From: Lysinibacillus xylanilyticus | GTDB lineage: Bacteria > Bacillota > Bacilli > Bacillales_A > Planococcaceae | DNA length: 64,000 bases | Direction of reading: 5' to 3' | Assembly: GCF_001183605.1 (NCBI RefSeq) | Contig: NZ_LFXJ01000005.1 | Span: forward strand, 1,990,809 to 2,054,808 | Shown here: piece by piece, positions 16,098-25,117 of the stretch | How the letters are laid out: each line of letters opens with the position of its first letter | Position numbering within the stretch: the first letter of the stretch is position 1 | The notes under the pieces: generated by a model | Told to the model about the DNA's origin: nothing | Seen by the model: the letters and a program-made list of their open reading frames with translations, nothing else | The model's database searches: none | Made by a program: the position numbers and the translations under genes

Positions 16098-17594
16098 TTA
16101 GAGCTGATACAGCTTCGTATATTTTTCTTGTAAATAATTTGCTAAATATTTAGCGTTTAAGCCTTCCCCTGTCGCCTCATGGAGCAATTCGAATGGCTTC
16201 TTCAGTGCACCGTATTGATGGACTTTGTCTGTTAACCATTCTCGAATTGGAAGAAGCTCTCCCTTTTCTAACAGCTCATCAAAGTTTGGAATATCTTTAT
16301 CCATTGAATGCTTCCATTGTGCAGCGTAAATCATTCCTAGAGCATAGGATGGGAAATAGCCAAACATGCCCCCTGACCAGTGCATATCTTGTAGTACCCC
16401 TTTTGCATCTGTCTCAGGACGAATTCCTAAATATTCCTCGTATTTATCATTCCATACTTGTGGAAGATCCTTCGCTTGAAGATCGCCGTTGAATAAGTCA
16501 CGTTCAATTTCATAGCGAATCATAATATGTAGTGGATATGTTAACTCATCTGCTTCAATGCGAATAAACGATGGTTCCACCATATTAATTGCTCGTAGGA
16601 AATCGGCTAATGCTACATCACCAAATTGCTCAGGTGAATATTTTTGCAGTCGCTCGTAGTTATGCTCCCAGAACTTTTCGTTCCTACCTACAAAATTCTC
16701 ATAAAATAAAGATTGGGATTCATGTATTCCCATAGATGTACCCGTTGCTAACGGTAAACCATCAAGCTTCACATCGATATTTTGTTCGTACATGGCATGT
16801 CCACACTCATGGATTGTTCCAAAAATTGCTGAGCGGAAATCGTTTTCATCATATTTCGTTGTAATACGATTATCTCCATGATTTAAGCCAATCATAAATG
16901 GATGCACACTTTCGTCTAAGCGACCAGCATCAAAATCATAGCCAAGTTGTGCTAATATTTCTAATGATAATGCACGCTGAGATTCACGAGGGAAATGCTT
17001 AAATAATATGCTTGTATCTGGTTTATTTGGTGAATCTGCGATTTTTTGCACAAGAGAAACGATTGTTTCACGTAATTCACCAAAAACTTGATCTAAAACA
17101 TCAGTCGTCATTTCAGGTTCATATAAATCTAGTAATGTATTGTATGGAGAACCGTTTTTAATACCCCAATATTGAATGAATTTCTTCTGCCAGCTTACAA
17201 TTCCCTCTAAATAAGGAAGGAATAAAGCAAAATTATTTGTTTCCTTTGCTTCTTCCCATGCTGTTTCCGCTTTAGTTTGTAGAATTACGAATTCCTTATA
17301 TTCATCAGCCGGAATTTTTTTATTTTGATCATACTCTTTACGCACTTCCTCTACTACACGCAGCGTAACATAATCAAGATCTGCCTTTTGCCCCTCTAGA
17401 TCCGTTAGTAATCGCCCTAACTCTTCACTAGTTTGCATGTCAAATAAAGAGGCAGATAATGTTCCAACTACCTCTGAGCGCTGAGCTAACCCCTTCTTAG
17501 GTGCACCTGTGCGCATGTCCCAATATATCACACTTAACGCTTCTCCGTAGTGCTGCATCTTTTTCACATAATCAGTAAATTGTTGAACAGTCAT
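16098..17594 (-). CDS. ypwA: Metallocarboxypeptidase, family M32 (Taq carboxypeptidase type)
   Basis: This 498-residue cytoplasmic zinc carboxypeptidase trims C-terminal residues from peptides. The zinc site HECGHAMYEQ is at about residues 263-272. Family marks VIYWDMRTGAPKKG near the start, ESQSLFYENFVGR after the zinc site, and TYPLHIMIRYEIERDLF follow in order, and the length is standard for M32. B. subtilis YpwA is the close relative and also lies in the ypvA/yps region. The ATG is preceded by AAAAGGAGGATG. It has its own terminator. Confidence 0.93.
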   Translation of the reverse strand: MTVQQFTDYVKKMQHYGEALSVIYWDMRTGAPKKGLAQRSEVVGTLSASLFDMQTSEELGRLLTDLEGQKADLDYVTLRVVEEVRKEYDQNKKIPADEYKEFVILQTKAETAWEEAKETNNFALFLPYLEGIVSWQKKFIQYWGIKNGSPYNTLLDLYEPEMTTDVLDQVFGELRETIVSLVQKIADSPNKPDTSILFKHFPRESQRALSLEILAQLGYDFDAGRLDESVHPFMIGLNHGDNRITTKYDENDFRSAIFGTIHECGHAMYEQNIDVKLDGLPLATGTSMGIHESQSLFYENFVGRNEKFWEHNYERLQKYSPEQFGDVALADFLRAINMVEPSFIRIEADELTYPLHIMIRYEIERDLFNGDLQAKDLPQVWNDKYEEYLGIRPETDAKGVLQDMHWSGGMFGYFPSYALGMIYAAQWKHSMDKDIPNFDELLEKGELLPIREWLTDKVHQYGALKKPFELLHEATGEGLNAKYLANYLQEKYTKLYQL

Positions 17595-17728
17595 ACTTCA
17601 TCCTCCTTTTCACGCTACTATTTTATCATATTTTCGAATATTTTGTATATTATGGACTTTATAGTATTTTTTATCGCAATAGTAGTGCTCAAATTTTATT
17701 TTTTGTTCTATTTATAGCTTCAACTTTG

Positions 17729-18400
17729 CTATAAAACTATTCTATTACGAATAGCATATACAACAGCTTGCGTTCGATCCTCTGCACCAATTTTTTGTAG
17801 AATACGATGAACATGCGTCTTAACTGTGCTCTCACTAATATGAAGTACGTTGGAAATTTCTTCGTTTTTTAATCCGTACGCCATTTGTTGGAGAACTTCA
17901 AGCTCACGTTCGGTGAACATCTCAAACATCTCTATTTTTGCTTTATTCGTTTCAACATCTTCATTCGTTGATTTAATCGCTTTGGCCATAACCTTTGCCG
18001 CTATAGAAGTACGAAAAATTGCTTCTCCTCGGTATGCGGCCCTTATTGCATCAATAAGTTCATCTGGTGTTGCGTCTTTAAGTAAATATCCCACTGCGCC
18101 TGAACGAATACCATCATAAACATATTCTTCTAAATCAAACGTTGTAAGGATGACTACTTTTATATCCGGAAATGCTGTTAAAATTTCACGAGTTGCTTCA
18201 ATACCACTCTTTTCTGGCATTTGAACGTCCATTAATACAACGTGAGGAACAGTACTCTTAACTAGATCTACAGCTTCACTTCCATTTGCCGCTTCACCCA
18301 CAACCTCCATATCTTCTTGAGCTTTAATAATGTAACTCAATCCATGACGTATTAATTTTTGATCATCTACAATCGCTACACGAATTAGATTTTTCTTCAT
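17729..18400 (-). CDS. NarL/LuxR-family response regulator
   Basis: This is a 223-residue protein. The receiver (VAIVDDQKLIRHGLSYII) has its phospho-Asp in VVLMDVQMPEKSG and Lys in YLLKDATPDEL. The C-terminal LuxR helix-turn-helix (FTERELEVLQQMAYGLKNEE then ISESTVKTHVHRILQKI) binds DNA. The gene starts 6 bases after the kinase stop and forms an operon with it and the membrane gene at 19619. No target gene is identifiable from the sequence. Confidence 0.9.
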   Translation of the reverse strand: MKKNLIRVAIVDDQKLIRHGLSYIIKAQEDMEVVGEAANGSEAVDLVKSTVPHVVLMDVQMPEKSGIEATREILTAFPDIKVVILTTFDLEEYVYDGIRSGAVGYLLKDATPDELIDAIRAAYRGEAIFRTSIAAKVMAKAIKSTNEDVETNKAKIEMFEMFTERELEVLQQMAYGLKNEEISNVLHISESTVKTHVHRILQKIGAEDRTQAVVYAIRNRIVL

Positions 18401-18406
18401 ATTTCT

Positions 18407-19612
18407 TCACCTTTCAAATACCGCTATCTTCTTTGGCACTTTTACTATTAAAGCTAAACCATGAGGATCACGTGATTGGATTAGACAAGATCCGCCTACT
18501 TTTTGACATCGTTCCTTTATCCCAGACAATCCAAATCCAGGTTTGAATTGTGTTTGTTCTGTAAATTTCCCATTATCCTCAATGCTCATTATTATATTCG
18601 CTTCATTATTAAAAATTGTTACTTCAACGTTCGTTGCCTCAGCATGGCGAATAACATTCGTCAATGCTTCTTGCAAAATTCGATAAAGCGGCTCACAAGT
18701 TTCCAGTTTCCATTCTGTAATTTCATCAGTGATCGTGAATTTGATATTTAACCCACTATGCTCTCGAACTTGTTTGATTAGGCTTTGCAAAGCAATCAAA
18801 CCTATTCCTTCATCATCTAGTGCCATTTGATGTACAACTGTTCGTACTTCCGTTAAACACCCACGAGTTATTTCTAAAACCGTTTGTAACGTTTTATCAA
18901 TTTCTGAGGAATCTGCCTTCATGATATAAGGAAAGGCTTGTAATTGAACAATGATGGACGTAAGACCGTGTCCAATACTATCATGAATATCTCTAGCAAT
19001 TCTGGTCCTTTCTTCAAGCACTGCATAGCGTAAAGATTGGACTGTAGAATCTTCTAACTCCTTATGTGCTTGTTGGAGTTCTTTATGTGCAGACTCTAAC
19101 TGTGTATGGATTTCTTGTAATTCTTTAAAGTGATGAGCCTTTAATTCATTCGCTTCACGTCTAATACGAGCACTTCGAAAAATCGCAAACATTCCTGCAT
19201 GGGCAATAAAAAGTGTAAATATATCATCCATCGTGCTATGTTCAAATTCGAGTAAAATTATTACGTTTGTAGCAATCACTATAGTAGCAAAAATAAGGGA
19301 TATTTTATCTGGTAGTCGTAGTGCAACATATCCTATAAGATAAAACATTAAGACAATTGCTGCCCGATCTTCTCCAAAACCTCCCCAGAAAAATGCTATT
19401 AATATCAATACCATGGATCCCATAAAAATGCGTTTTGTACTACTCACTGTATTCGGTAACCATAGAAGAACCGAATACAGTGTGAAAATTACCATAGCAA
19501 ATATTAAGTTCGGTACGGTAACAGCATTTATATTTTTTATTAAAATACATAACAATAATAAGTTAAAAAAAACTCTTCTCATTTGATTGTGTAAGAAACT
19601 TTTTAAATTCAT
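18407..19612 (-). CDS. Sensor histidine kinase, NarL-system type (HisKA_3)
   Basis: This 401-residue kinase has five or six hydrophobic segments in the first 150 residues, with no large outside domain. A coiled coil (about 150-190, rich in ELQ/HKEL) and the H-box EERTRIARDIHDSIGHGL follow. The ATPase domain has TNVIRHAEATNV, SIEDNG and GFGLSGIKERC. The architecture is that of DesK/LiaS-like kinases that sense membrane state or small amphiphiles; the actual signal is not known. The next gene downstream is its regulator. Confidence 0.9.
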   Translation of the reverse strand: MNLKSFLHNQMRRVFFNLLLLCILIKNINAVTVPNLIFAMVIFTLYSVLLWLPNTVSSTKRIFMGSMVLILIAFFWGGFGEDRAAIVLMFYLIGYVALRLPDKISLIFATIVIATNVIILLEFEHSTMDDIFTLFIAHAGMFAIFRSARIRREANELKAHHFKELQEIHTQLESAHKELQQAHKELEDSTVQSLRYAVLEERTRIARDIHDSIGHGLTSIIVQLQAFPYIMKADSSEIDKTLQTVLEITRGCLTEVRTVVHQMALDDEGIGLIALQSLIKQVREHSGLNIKFTITDEITEWKLETCEPLYRILQEALTNVIRHAEATNVEVTIFNNEANIIMSIEDNGKFTEQTQFKPGFGLSGIKERCQKVGGSCLIQSRDPHGLALIVKVPKKIAVFER

Positions 19613-19618
19613 ATTTTT

Positions 19619-20059
19619 TCATCCCGTAAGTTGTTTGTATCTCATATAAATAATATACCGACGAGCACATACACTACCAAGCGGTATAAACATAAGAGCA
19701 TTCGTTAATGCTATTAAAGCATGCTCTTTCCCCCAATTTGCTGCAAGTAGACGCAAAAGAAGAATGCCAAGAAATACAATAACTCCAGCGACAGAACTTT
19801 GTGAAGTTACGATTCCTCTTTCATGATTAACACGAATTTTTTCTAGTTTTCCTCTCCATATCCCTATACCTAAGCCAATTATTAAACAAATGAAATACAA
19901 AATAAAGCTTATTGGCGTTAATTTATCTGAATTTAATATAGAACTACACATTATCCAAATTAACAAAATCGGTGTTATCCACATTCGAGTTGGTCTAATT
20001 TGTTTCTCCCTTAACATAAGAAGAATAATGACAACAAAGACAACCAGGTAGCTACTCAT
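19619..20059 (-). CDS. Integral membrane protein, CcdC/DUF1453-like
   Basis: This 146-residue protein has four to five hydrophobic helices. The pattern REKQIRPTRMWITPILLIW, then GLGIGIWRGKLEKIRVNHER, then LGILLLRLLA resembles the CcdC/DUF1453 family, where a cytoplasmic Arg/Lys loop separates two helix pairs. It is the first gene of the operon with the NarL-type kinase and regulator (6 bases before the kinase), so it may modify sensing. The family assignment is moderate; the function is unknown. Confidence 0.55.
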   Translation of the reverse strand: MSSYLVVFVVIILLMLREKQIRPTRMWITPILLIWIMCSSILNSDKLTPISFILYFICLIIGLGIGIWRGKLEKIRVNHERGIVTSQSSVAGVIVFLGILLLRLLAANWGKEHALIALTNALMFIPLGSVCARRYIIYMRYKQLTG

Positions 20060-20239
20060 TTCTTTCCCTCTCTTTATTTTATAAATTCTTAATGAAATTA
20101 TAATTGAAAAGAAAATAAAAATAGTCCATTTTTGGATTGATTTTTTGAACTACTATCCATCTGTAGATGTAGTGCCAAAGAAGCACCTGAGAAACGACTA
20201 AATCGTTATTTCAATAATATTCGTCCTCTCATTGAAAAA

Positions 20240-20301
20240 ACCTCTCCAATTAGGAATGTAAATGACTTTAGCCACCTTTCCATTTCCACTCGGAGAGGAT
20301 A
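20240..20301 (-). terminator. Terminator of the serine hydrolase gene
   Basis: On the minus strand CCTCTCC pairs with GGAGAGG across a long (about 40-base) loop and is followed by TTTTTT, some 50 bases after the hydrolase stop. The rest of 20060-20239 shows no gene. Confidence 0.5.
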
Positions 20302-20352
20302 AATTTACTTTTAAGATTGGTTCTTCTTTCTCTTTTATGTACAACCTAAAAT

Positions 20353-21357
20353 TTATATTACCGCTGGGATTATATACTCTTTAATGAATGGCCACATATC
20401 TCGTGGATTCATGATGAATTCTGAACTAATTGCCACAACCATATTCATTTGTGGTATACAACAAATCATATTGCCACCATCACCTAGTGCTGAAAATGTA
20501 GTCAGTCCATCTTCTTGTCGTAGCCACCATAAATACCCGTAATTATTATGGTTCATCTCTGTTGATTCACGAATCCATGTCTCTGAGAGAACCCTTTTAT
20601 GATCCCAAACGCCATTGTTTAAATAAAGGTAGCCAAATCGTGCCATATCACGAGTAGTTAATGTTAGTCCCCATCCACCTGTCGAATGACCGTTTGGATC
20701 ATGTACCCACCCCTTAACGTTTTTCCCGAATAAATCATCAAACCCATAAGCGTTCATTTTATTGTTAGGAATTTCTTTCATGCCAAGCGGTGTAAACAAA
20801 TGTTCATTAGCGAACGCTCGTGCACTCTTGCCAGTACTTTCAGTAAGAATAGCTGACAATAAATGTGCTCCAGCTGTGGAGTATTTAAAAGCGCCTAATT
20901 CCCCATTTTCACCTATAATATCAAGTGTATATTTTATCCAATCCTGCTGTTGACATAGAATATCTAGAGGCTCATGCCAATCCTCATATGGATAAGGTAC
21001 TGTCATCGTGAGAAGATGTCGTATAGTAATCTGTTGTTTCTGCTTATTAGCATCAGAAATATATTTAGGGAAAAAATCTAACACCTTTTCTTCAATGCTT
21101 TTAATATATCCTTTATCGATAGCGATGCCTATAAGTGCAGATAGTACACTTTTGGTTACAGATGCTACGTGGTGACAATCATCAGGACTTTTCCCATTAA
21201 AATATTTTTCATATGCTAAATTACCATTTCTAATTATTACAATACCATTTATATTGTTATAATCACTTTTTATCGTGTGCTCTAGCTTGGAAAGCTTTTC
21301 ATTGTTCATATATATGCTTTCAGGCTTTACCGTGTGCCGATTTATTGTTGTTTGCAT
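20353..21357 (-). CDS. Serine beta-lactamase-fold hydrolase (class C-like)
   Basis: This 334-residue protein has the active-site S-x-x-K in HHVASVTKSVLSALIG near residue 70, a tyrosine in FKYSTAGAHLLSAIL in the Y-x-N position (here Y-S-T), and a C-terminal ALGDGGNMI in the KTG/HTG position. These place it among the 6-aminohexanoate-dimer-hydrolase/esterase-like members rather than true beta-lactamases. There is no signal peptide, so it should be cytoplasmic. AGGAGG sits 5 bases before the ATG. It lies 24 bases after the frame of the broken MerR gene and shares its transcript, so it is probably the regulated enzyme. Substrate unknown. Confidence 0.8.
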   Translation of the reverse strand: MQTTINRHTVKPESIYMNNEKLSKLEHTIKSDYNNINGIVIIRNGNLAYEKYFNGKSPDDCHHVASVTKSVLSALIGIAIDKGYIKSIEEKVLDFFPKYISDANKQKQQITIRHLLTMTVPYPYEDWHEPLDILCQQQDWIKYTLDIIGENGELGAFKYSTAGAHLLSAILTESTGKSARAFANEHLFTPLGMKEIPNNKMNAYGFDDLFGKNVKGWVHDPNGHSTGGWGLTLTTRDMARFGYLYLNNGVWDHKRVLSETWIRESTEMNHNNYGYLWWLRQEDGLTTFSALGDGGNMICCIPQMNMVVAISSEFIMNPRDMWPFIKEYIIPAVI

Positions 21358-21381
21358 AGGAACCTCCTAATGGTCGTTTTG

Positions 21382-22214
21382 TCATTTTTTCTTTACAGGA
21401 AAATATACCTCCGTAATGTAATCCTCAGGGGAGTTTACTTGACGTGGATCTGTTACATATATTTCATATGGCGGCAATATCAATTCATAACCCTCGTTTT
21501 CGATCCACTTCATTAAATTAGCATAGACAGATGTTAATTCTGGATAAGCCCCTTTTAAAACAGATTTAGCACAGAGGCTAACAGGTAAGTCCCTCGTTCC
21601 TTTGACAGACTCAGCTATTGGAATAGCGAACTCAGTATCATTACCAGTAGGATTAAATTCAGGGCTGTGGTAAATCGTCATCGGCTTACCAAGTAAAGTG
21701 AGCTGCTCCGTCGCAATCTTTTCATATAGCTTGCTAAAATGGTTACCATATCCCGATGCATAGTCATCACTGCTCATTATCAGTCGCTTATGAAGGATAT
21801 TCATTGGCTTTGTTTCAACCAACTGTACTTCGATAGCGTCAAGGTACGACATGATCGGTATCCCCTTTTCTAAGCTTGCAATATCATGACTTAGTTGTTT
21901 TACAAGATATTCAAAAGCCTTTAGTTTTTCTTGCATCTCATTTCTCTTAAGGTTAAGCGCCGAACAAAGCTTTTCTTCAGATTGGTCCTCTTCTAATTCC
22001 AGCATAGTTTTAATTTCTTCAAGAGAAAAATGATACGATTTTAACCGATTGATATAAAGCATCCTAGCATCCTTTTTAGTTGTTCGATAGAATAATACCT
22101 ATAACCGCTTTCAGCATTTATCTCATCTGGGTTAATTAATCCAATTTCATCGTAATATCGAAGTGTTTTTGTCGAGACACCACATATCTTCGAGAATTCT
22201 CCAATTGATAGCAC
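21382..22214 (-). pseudogene. MerR-family regulator with GyrI-like domain, split by an 8-bp tandem duplication
   Basis: A GTG at 22214 (GAGGTG 5 bases upstream) opens an N-terminal MerR helix-turn-helix: MLSIGEFSKICGVSTKTLRY and YRYYSIEQLKRML. The frame is then lost, and the rest (LYINRLKSYHFSLEEIKTML, then an effector domain to 21382) continues in another frame from 22062. At the break AGCATCCT occurs twice in tandem (22058-22065 and 22066-22073). Removing one copy restores a perfect MerR sequence. The C-terminal half resembles BmrR-type GyrI-like ligand-binding domains. It may be inactive, a phase switch, or an assembly error. Confidence 0.85.
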
Positions 22215-22255
22215 AAAACCACCTCACTCATAGATTTGTTACTTGCTACAATTCA

Positions 22256-22286
22256 TTTATACACCTTCCCCTAAGGACAAAGTCAA
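22256..22286 (-). promoter_or_regulatory. MerR-type promoter with 19-bp spacer
   Basis: On the minus strand TTGACT (22281-22286) and TATAAA (22256-22261) are separated by exactly 19 bases, the overlong spacing that MerR activators correct. The spacer holds the dyad CCTT-AGGGG-AAGG. It drives the broken merR and the serine hydrolase downstream. Confidence 0.75.
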
Positions 22287-22377
22287 CGATCAATTTCCCC
22301 TTGGGATAAATAATTAGCTTTCGCTACAGAAGGCATTTGCTGAAAGTAGTTAAAACTATCGCTTCAGATAAACAATA

Positions 22378-22420
22378 CGTCCAGATTTTGAATTGTACCC
22401 GCATAATTTATTCTTATAGC
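22378..22420. repeat. Dispersed intergenic repeat, partial copy
   Basis: ACGTCCAGATTTTGAATTGT followed by ACCCGCATAATT matches the head of the repeat at 4192-4225 (CGTCCGGATTTTGAATTGTG). It is all that I see in the gap apart from the MerR promoter and the eut terminator. Confidence 0.5.
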
Positions 22421-22444
22421 TAGATAGGGGGGCCTTAACAAACA

Positions 22445-22483
22445 GAAGCTCTCCTCGTCGTTTTCACGATCAAGGAGAGCTTC
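22445..22483 (-). terminator. Terminator at the end of the eut operon
   Basis: GAAGCTCTCC pairs with GGAGAGCTTC (10-bp perfect stem, 19-base loop). It lies about 130 bases beyond the mdh stop. The T-run is weak on both strands. Confidence 0.65.
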
Positions 22484-22612
22484 TTATTCTATATAAATAT
22501 AGAAAATTTTAACTAGCTATTAAGTACAATGTTCGGTTTCCAATCAAACATTTTTACGAGCTAAATTTTATAACAACAAATACATAGTTGGGGATCCTAC
22601 ATATCAAAGAAG

Positions 22613-23557
22613 TTAAATGTTTTGACAAAGTGTCAATACTTGTTTAACGGCTTCTGCCGATTGATGGAGCGCCGCTTTTTCTTCATTTGTCAGGTGCAAT
22701 TCAATAACTGATTCAATGCCATTGCCACCTAATATTGTCGGTACACCTAAAAATAATTCGTGGTAACCGTACTCTCCTTCTAAAAGTGCGATAGAAGGAA
22801 TTATTTTACGTTGATCTTTCATGATGATTTCAACCATCTGTGCACATGCAGCGGCTGGCGCATAATAAGCACTACCATTGCCTAACAAACCAACAATTTC
22901 TCCGCCACCTTTACGTGTACGTTCTACGATTTGCTGTAGTCTGTCTTGAGGAATCAGTTTTTCTAATGGGATACCTCCAGCATAGGAATATCGAATTAAA
23001 GGGACCATTTCGTCGCCATGTCCACCTAAGACGAATCCTGATACATCCTCTGGCGCAATTTGCAGTTCTTGTGCTACAAATGTATTAAAACGTGCTGTAT
23101 CTAACACACCTGATTGACCGATGATACGATTTTTTGGAAAGCCTGTTTCCTTATAGCAAACATATGTCATGGCATCGACTGGATTGCTTAATATAAGGAC
23201 TATGCTGTTCGGAGCATAATGTTTTATTTGTCTAGATACTTGTTGAATAATTTTTGCATTCGTCGTCACTAAATCATCTCGGCTCATGCCTGGTTTACGA
23301 GGAATACCAGCTGTAATAATGACAATATTTGCTCCAGCTATGTCCTCATAATTGCTCGTTCCTTTAATAGAAACATTAAACTTTTCGATTGGTCCTGTTT
23401 GTAATAAATCCAGCGCCTTTCCTTTTGTCGGATTCTCCGCTTCTGGAATATCTAACAGGACAACATCTCCTAGCTCTTTTTGGGCTAAAAATAAGCTTAA
23501 AGTTGCACCAGTATGACCAGCTCCAATAACAGCGATTTTACTTTTTCGAAATGTCAT
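22613..23557 (-). CDS. mdh: Malate dehydrogenase, last gene of the eut operon
   Basis: This 314-residue NAD-dependent dehydrogenase is very similar in pattern to B. subtilis Mdh. It has the nucleotide-binding start [37 protein letters not shown] with the malate-selecting Arg, [22 protein letters not shown], and the catalytic His in [12 protein letters not shown]. It converts oxaloacetate and NADH to malate and NAD+ (reversibly). Its ATG overlaps the stop of the preceding microcompartment gene (TAATG), so translation is coupled to the eut operon. No eutG alcohol dehydrogenase is present, and this enzyme may recycle NAD+ instead. Whether a housekeeping mdh exists elsewhere cannot be seen here. 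Confidence 0.9.
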   Translation of the reverse strand: MTFRKSKIAVIGAGHTGATLSLFLAQKELGDVVLLDIPEAENPTKGKALDLLQTGPIEKFNVSIKGTSNYEDIAGANIVIITAGIPRKPGMSRDDLVTTNAKIIQQVSRQIKHYAPNSIVLILSNPVDAMTYVCYKETGFPKNRIIGQSGVLDTARFNTFVAQELQIAPEDVSGFVLGGHGDEMVPLIRYSYAGGIPLEKLIPQDRLQQIVERTRKGGGEIVGLLGNGSAYYAPAAACAQMVEIIMKDQRKIIPSIALLEGEYGYHELFLGVPTILGGNGIESVIELHLTNEEKAALHQSAEAVKQVLTLCQNI

Positions 23558-23922
23558 TAAGCCTCACCTCGATTTTCAGTAGCTGTTGTTTCCGTCGTTT
23601 TTTTAGCACGCGTCGATGTTGGAGTTGATGCTGGCTTTTTCTTTGGTGCTTCTGGTCCTTTAATCATTTGAAAAACATCTTCATCTGGCCGCGGAATTAC
23701 GTGAGCGCCTAATAGTTCTCCAACGCGCATTGCAGCTACTTTTCCAGCTTCTACTGCCGCCTGGACAGAACCAACATCACCTTTTACGACTACTGTCACA
23801 ATCCCACCATCGACGAACTCTTGCTTGACGATAGTTACATCCGATGACTTAATCATCGCATCAGCAGCTTCGTAAGAGCCTACTAATCCTTTTGTTTCAA
23901 TCATTCCAATAGCGCTACTCAT
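23557..23922 (-). CDS. BMC-domain shell protein with a Lys/Thr/Ala-rich tail
   Basis: This is a 121-residue hexameric shell protein. Residues 1-90 are a single BMC domain ([20 protein letters not shown], then [20 protein letters not shown], then [12 protein letters not shown]), closely related to EutM. The tail of about 30 residues ([20 protein letters not shown]) is basic, flexible and absent from EutM. The ATG at 23922 overlaps the eutN stop by 8 bases; a GTG three codons earlier also opens the frame but fits less well. Such tails may face the lumen or cytosol and bind cargo, as proposed for EutK/PduK-like proteins (inference). Confidence 0.85.
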   Translation of the reverse strand: MSSAIGMIETKGLVGSYEAADAMIKSSDVTIVKQEFVDGGIVTVVVKGDVGSVQAAVEAGKVAAMRVGELLGAHVIPRPDEDVFQMIKGPEAPKKKPASTPTSTRAKKTTETTATENRGEA

Positions 23923-24199
23923 TCTCTTCACCTCGCATCACTTCAGTAGAATCAATAATACCTATAACAACCGCATCGATGGGCAACGGATTTTCTTTCA
24001 TAATATAACGGGATGATCCACCACTTGTAATGAGCACATCATCTCCAATTCCTGCCCCGATACGGTCAGCTGCTACAAATTCTGTACGAATCGGCTGATG
24101 ATTGGAATCGATTGGTTGAATGATTAATAATTTTAAGCCATTCAACCCTTCTTCTTTGCGTGTTGCCCATACACTCCCTATCACTCTTCCCATCTGCAT
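23915..24199 (-). CDS. eutN: EutN/CcmL-family pentameric vertex protein
   Basis: This is a 94-residue protein with the vertex-protein signature: MGRVIGSVWATRKEEGLNG, then LLIIQPID, VAADRIGAGIGDDVLITSGG, and VVIGIIDS. Pentamers of this fold close the corners of the microcompartment shell. The ATG at 24199 lies 6 bases after GGGTG; a GTG at 24208 is a weaker alternative. It overlaps the next BMC gene, fixing it in the operon. Confidence 0.92.
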   Translation of the reverse strand: MQMGRVIGSVWATRKEEGLNGLKLLIIQPIDSNHQPIRTEFVAADRIGAGIGDDVLITSGGSSRYIMKENPLPIDAVVIGIIDSTEVMRGEENE

Positions 24200-24238
24200 G
24201 AACTTCACCCTCTTTATCCTGCATGGACTATACTAAAA

Positions 24239-25105
24239 TTACTCAGAGCGAATTGTTAACGTCTTATTCAGCTCTCGTATTTTGTCATACGCCAATGCTG
24301 TCACAATTGTTTTTTTAGGAACCACAATTTCCTGTGCCTCTATTTCAAGCACTTCTACTTGCGAAAGTAGTTTCTTATCAAATTGATAGCTTACTGGTTT
24401 TTCAGCCTGACTTACGACTGGCGGAAGTTCTTTGACATTCATTTGTTCCATAGCTTGAACATTGACAATTTCCGCAAATGCACCTTGTTGGATTAAACCG
24501 GCATTTGCCTCATCTGTATCGATATGCATCTCCAATCGATAACGCTCTGAAACGCGAATCATTACATTTGAGAAAATAATCGGTCTTATACCTTCTACTT
24601 TAATTTGTACCGATTGTCCGTCCACTACTTGGAACCGAGCACTGTCAGACGGCGACATATGAATATGTGCTTGTGCAATAATGAGTCCCTCATTTAGCAC
24701 GACACTGCCCTTTGGACCAATAAGTGTAACAGGGCTAGAGCCTTTTATATCTCCTGATACCCTTAAAGGTGGCTTAACCCCTAATTTCATCGCGTCTGTC
24801 CAGCTAATTTCTACTTGAGATAATGAACGTGCTGGACCTAAAATGCGTACCCGCTCAATAGAACCCTTTGGTCCAGCAATAACAACTGTTTCCTCAGCAG
24901 CAAACTGTCCTGGCTGTGAAAGCTCAAACTTCGGTGTTAATTGATAATTCTCACCAAAAAGCTGCTCCACTTCCGCTTGAGCAAGATGTACATGTCGTGC
25001 TGATACACCAATAGGGATTTTTCCGTCATGTTGAGAGGAAGGCTGATCTTTTAAAACTTGCTGCAATACTTCTTCAACAATTTTTTGGATTAAATTTTCC
25101 TGCAT
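24239..25105 (-). CDS. Second PduL-type phosphotransacylase with N- and C-terminal extensions
   Basis: This is a 288-residue protein. Residues 25-215 are a full PduL core with the zinc-ligand motifs VSARHVHL, QAHIHM and EMHIDTDEANAG, so it is probably active (acetyl-CoA to acetyl phosphate). Residues 1-20 (MQENLIQKIVEEVLQQVLKD) form an amphipathic helix of the encapsulation-peptide type. Residues 235-288 add a domain (VLEIEAQEIVVPKKTIVTAL...) resembling the short TPLA-like domain of some Eut/Pdu proteins. The preceding gene encodes a PduL without either extension. It has a good AAGGAGGAGG site. Confidence 0.85.
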   Translation of the reverse strand: MQENLIQKIVEEVLQQVLKDQPSSQHDGKIPIGVSARHVHLAQAEVEQLFGENYQLTPKFELSQPGQFAAEETVVIAGPKGSIERVRILGPARSLSQVEISWTDAMKLGVKPPLRVSGDIKGSSPVTLIGPKGSVVLNEGLIIAQAHIHMSPSDSARFQVVDGQSVQIKVEGIRPIIFSNVMIRVSERYRLEMHIDTDEANAGLIQQGAFAEIVNVQAMEQMNVKELPPVVSQAEKPVSYQFDKKLLSQVEVLEIEAQEIVVPKKTIVTALAYDKIRELNKTLTIRSE

Positions 25106-25117
25106 CTAACCTCCTCC

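Noticed and set aside
20353-21357. True class C beta-lactamase (resistance gene)
   Set aside because: No signal peptide, and the Y-x-N and KTG positions are atypical; better described as a beta-lactamase-fold hydrolase.
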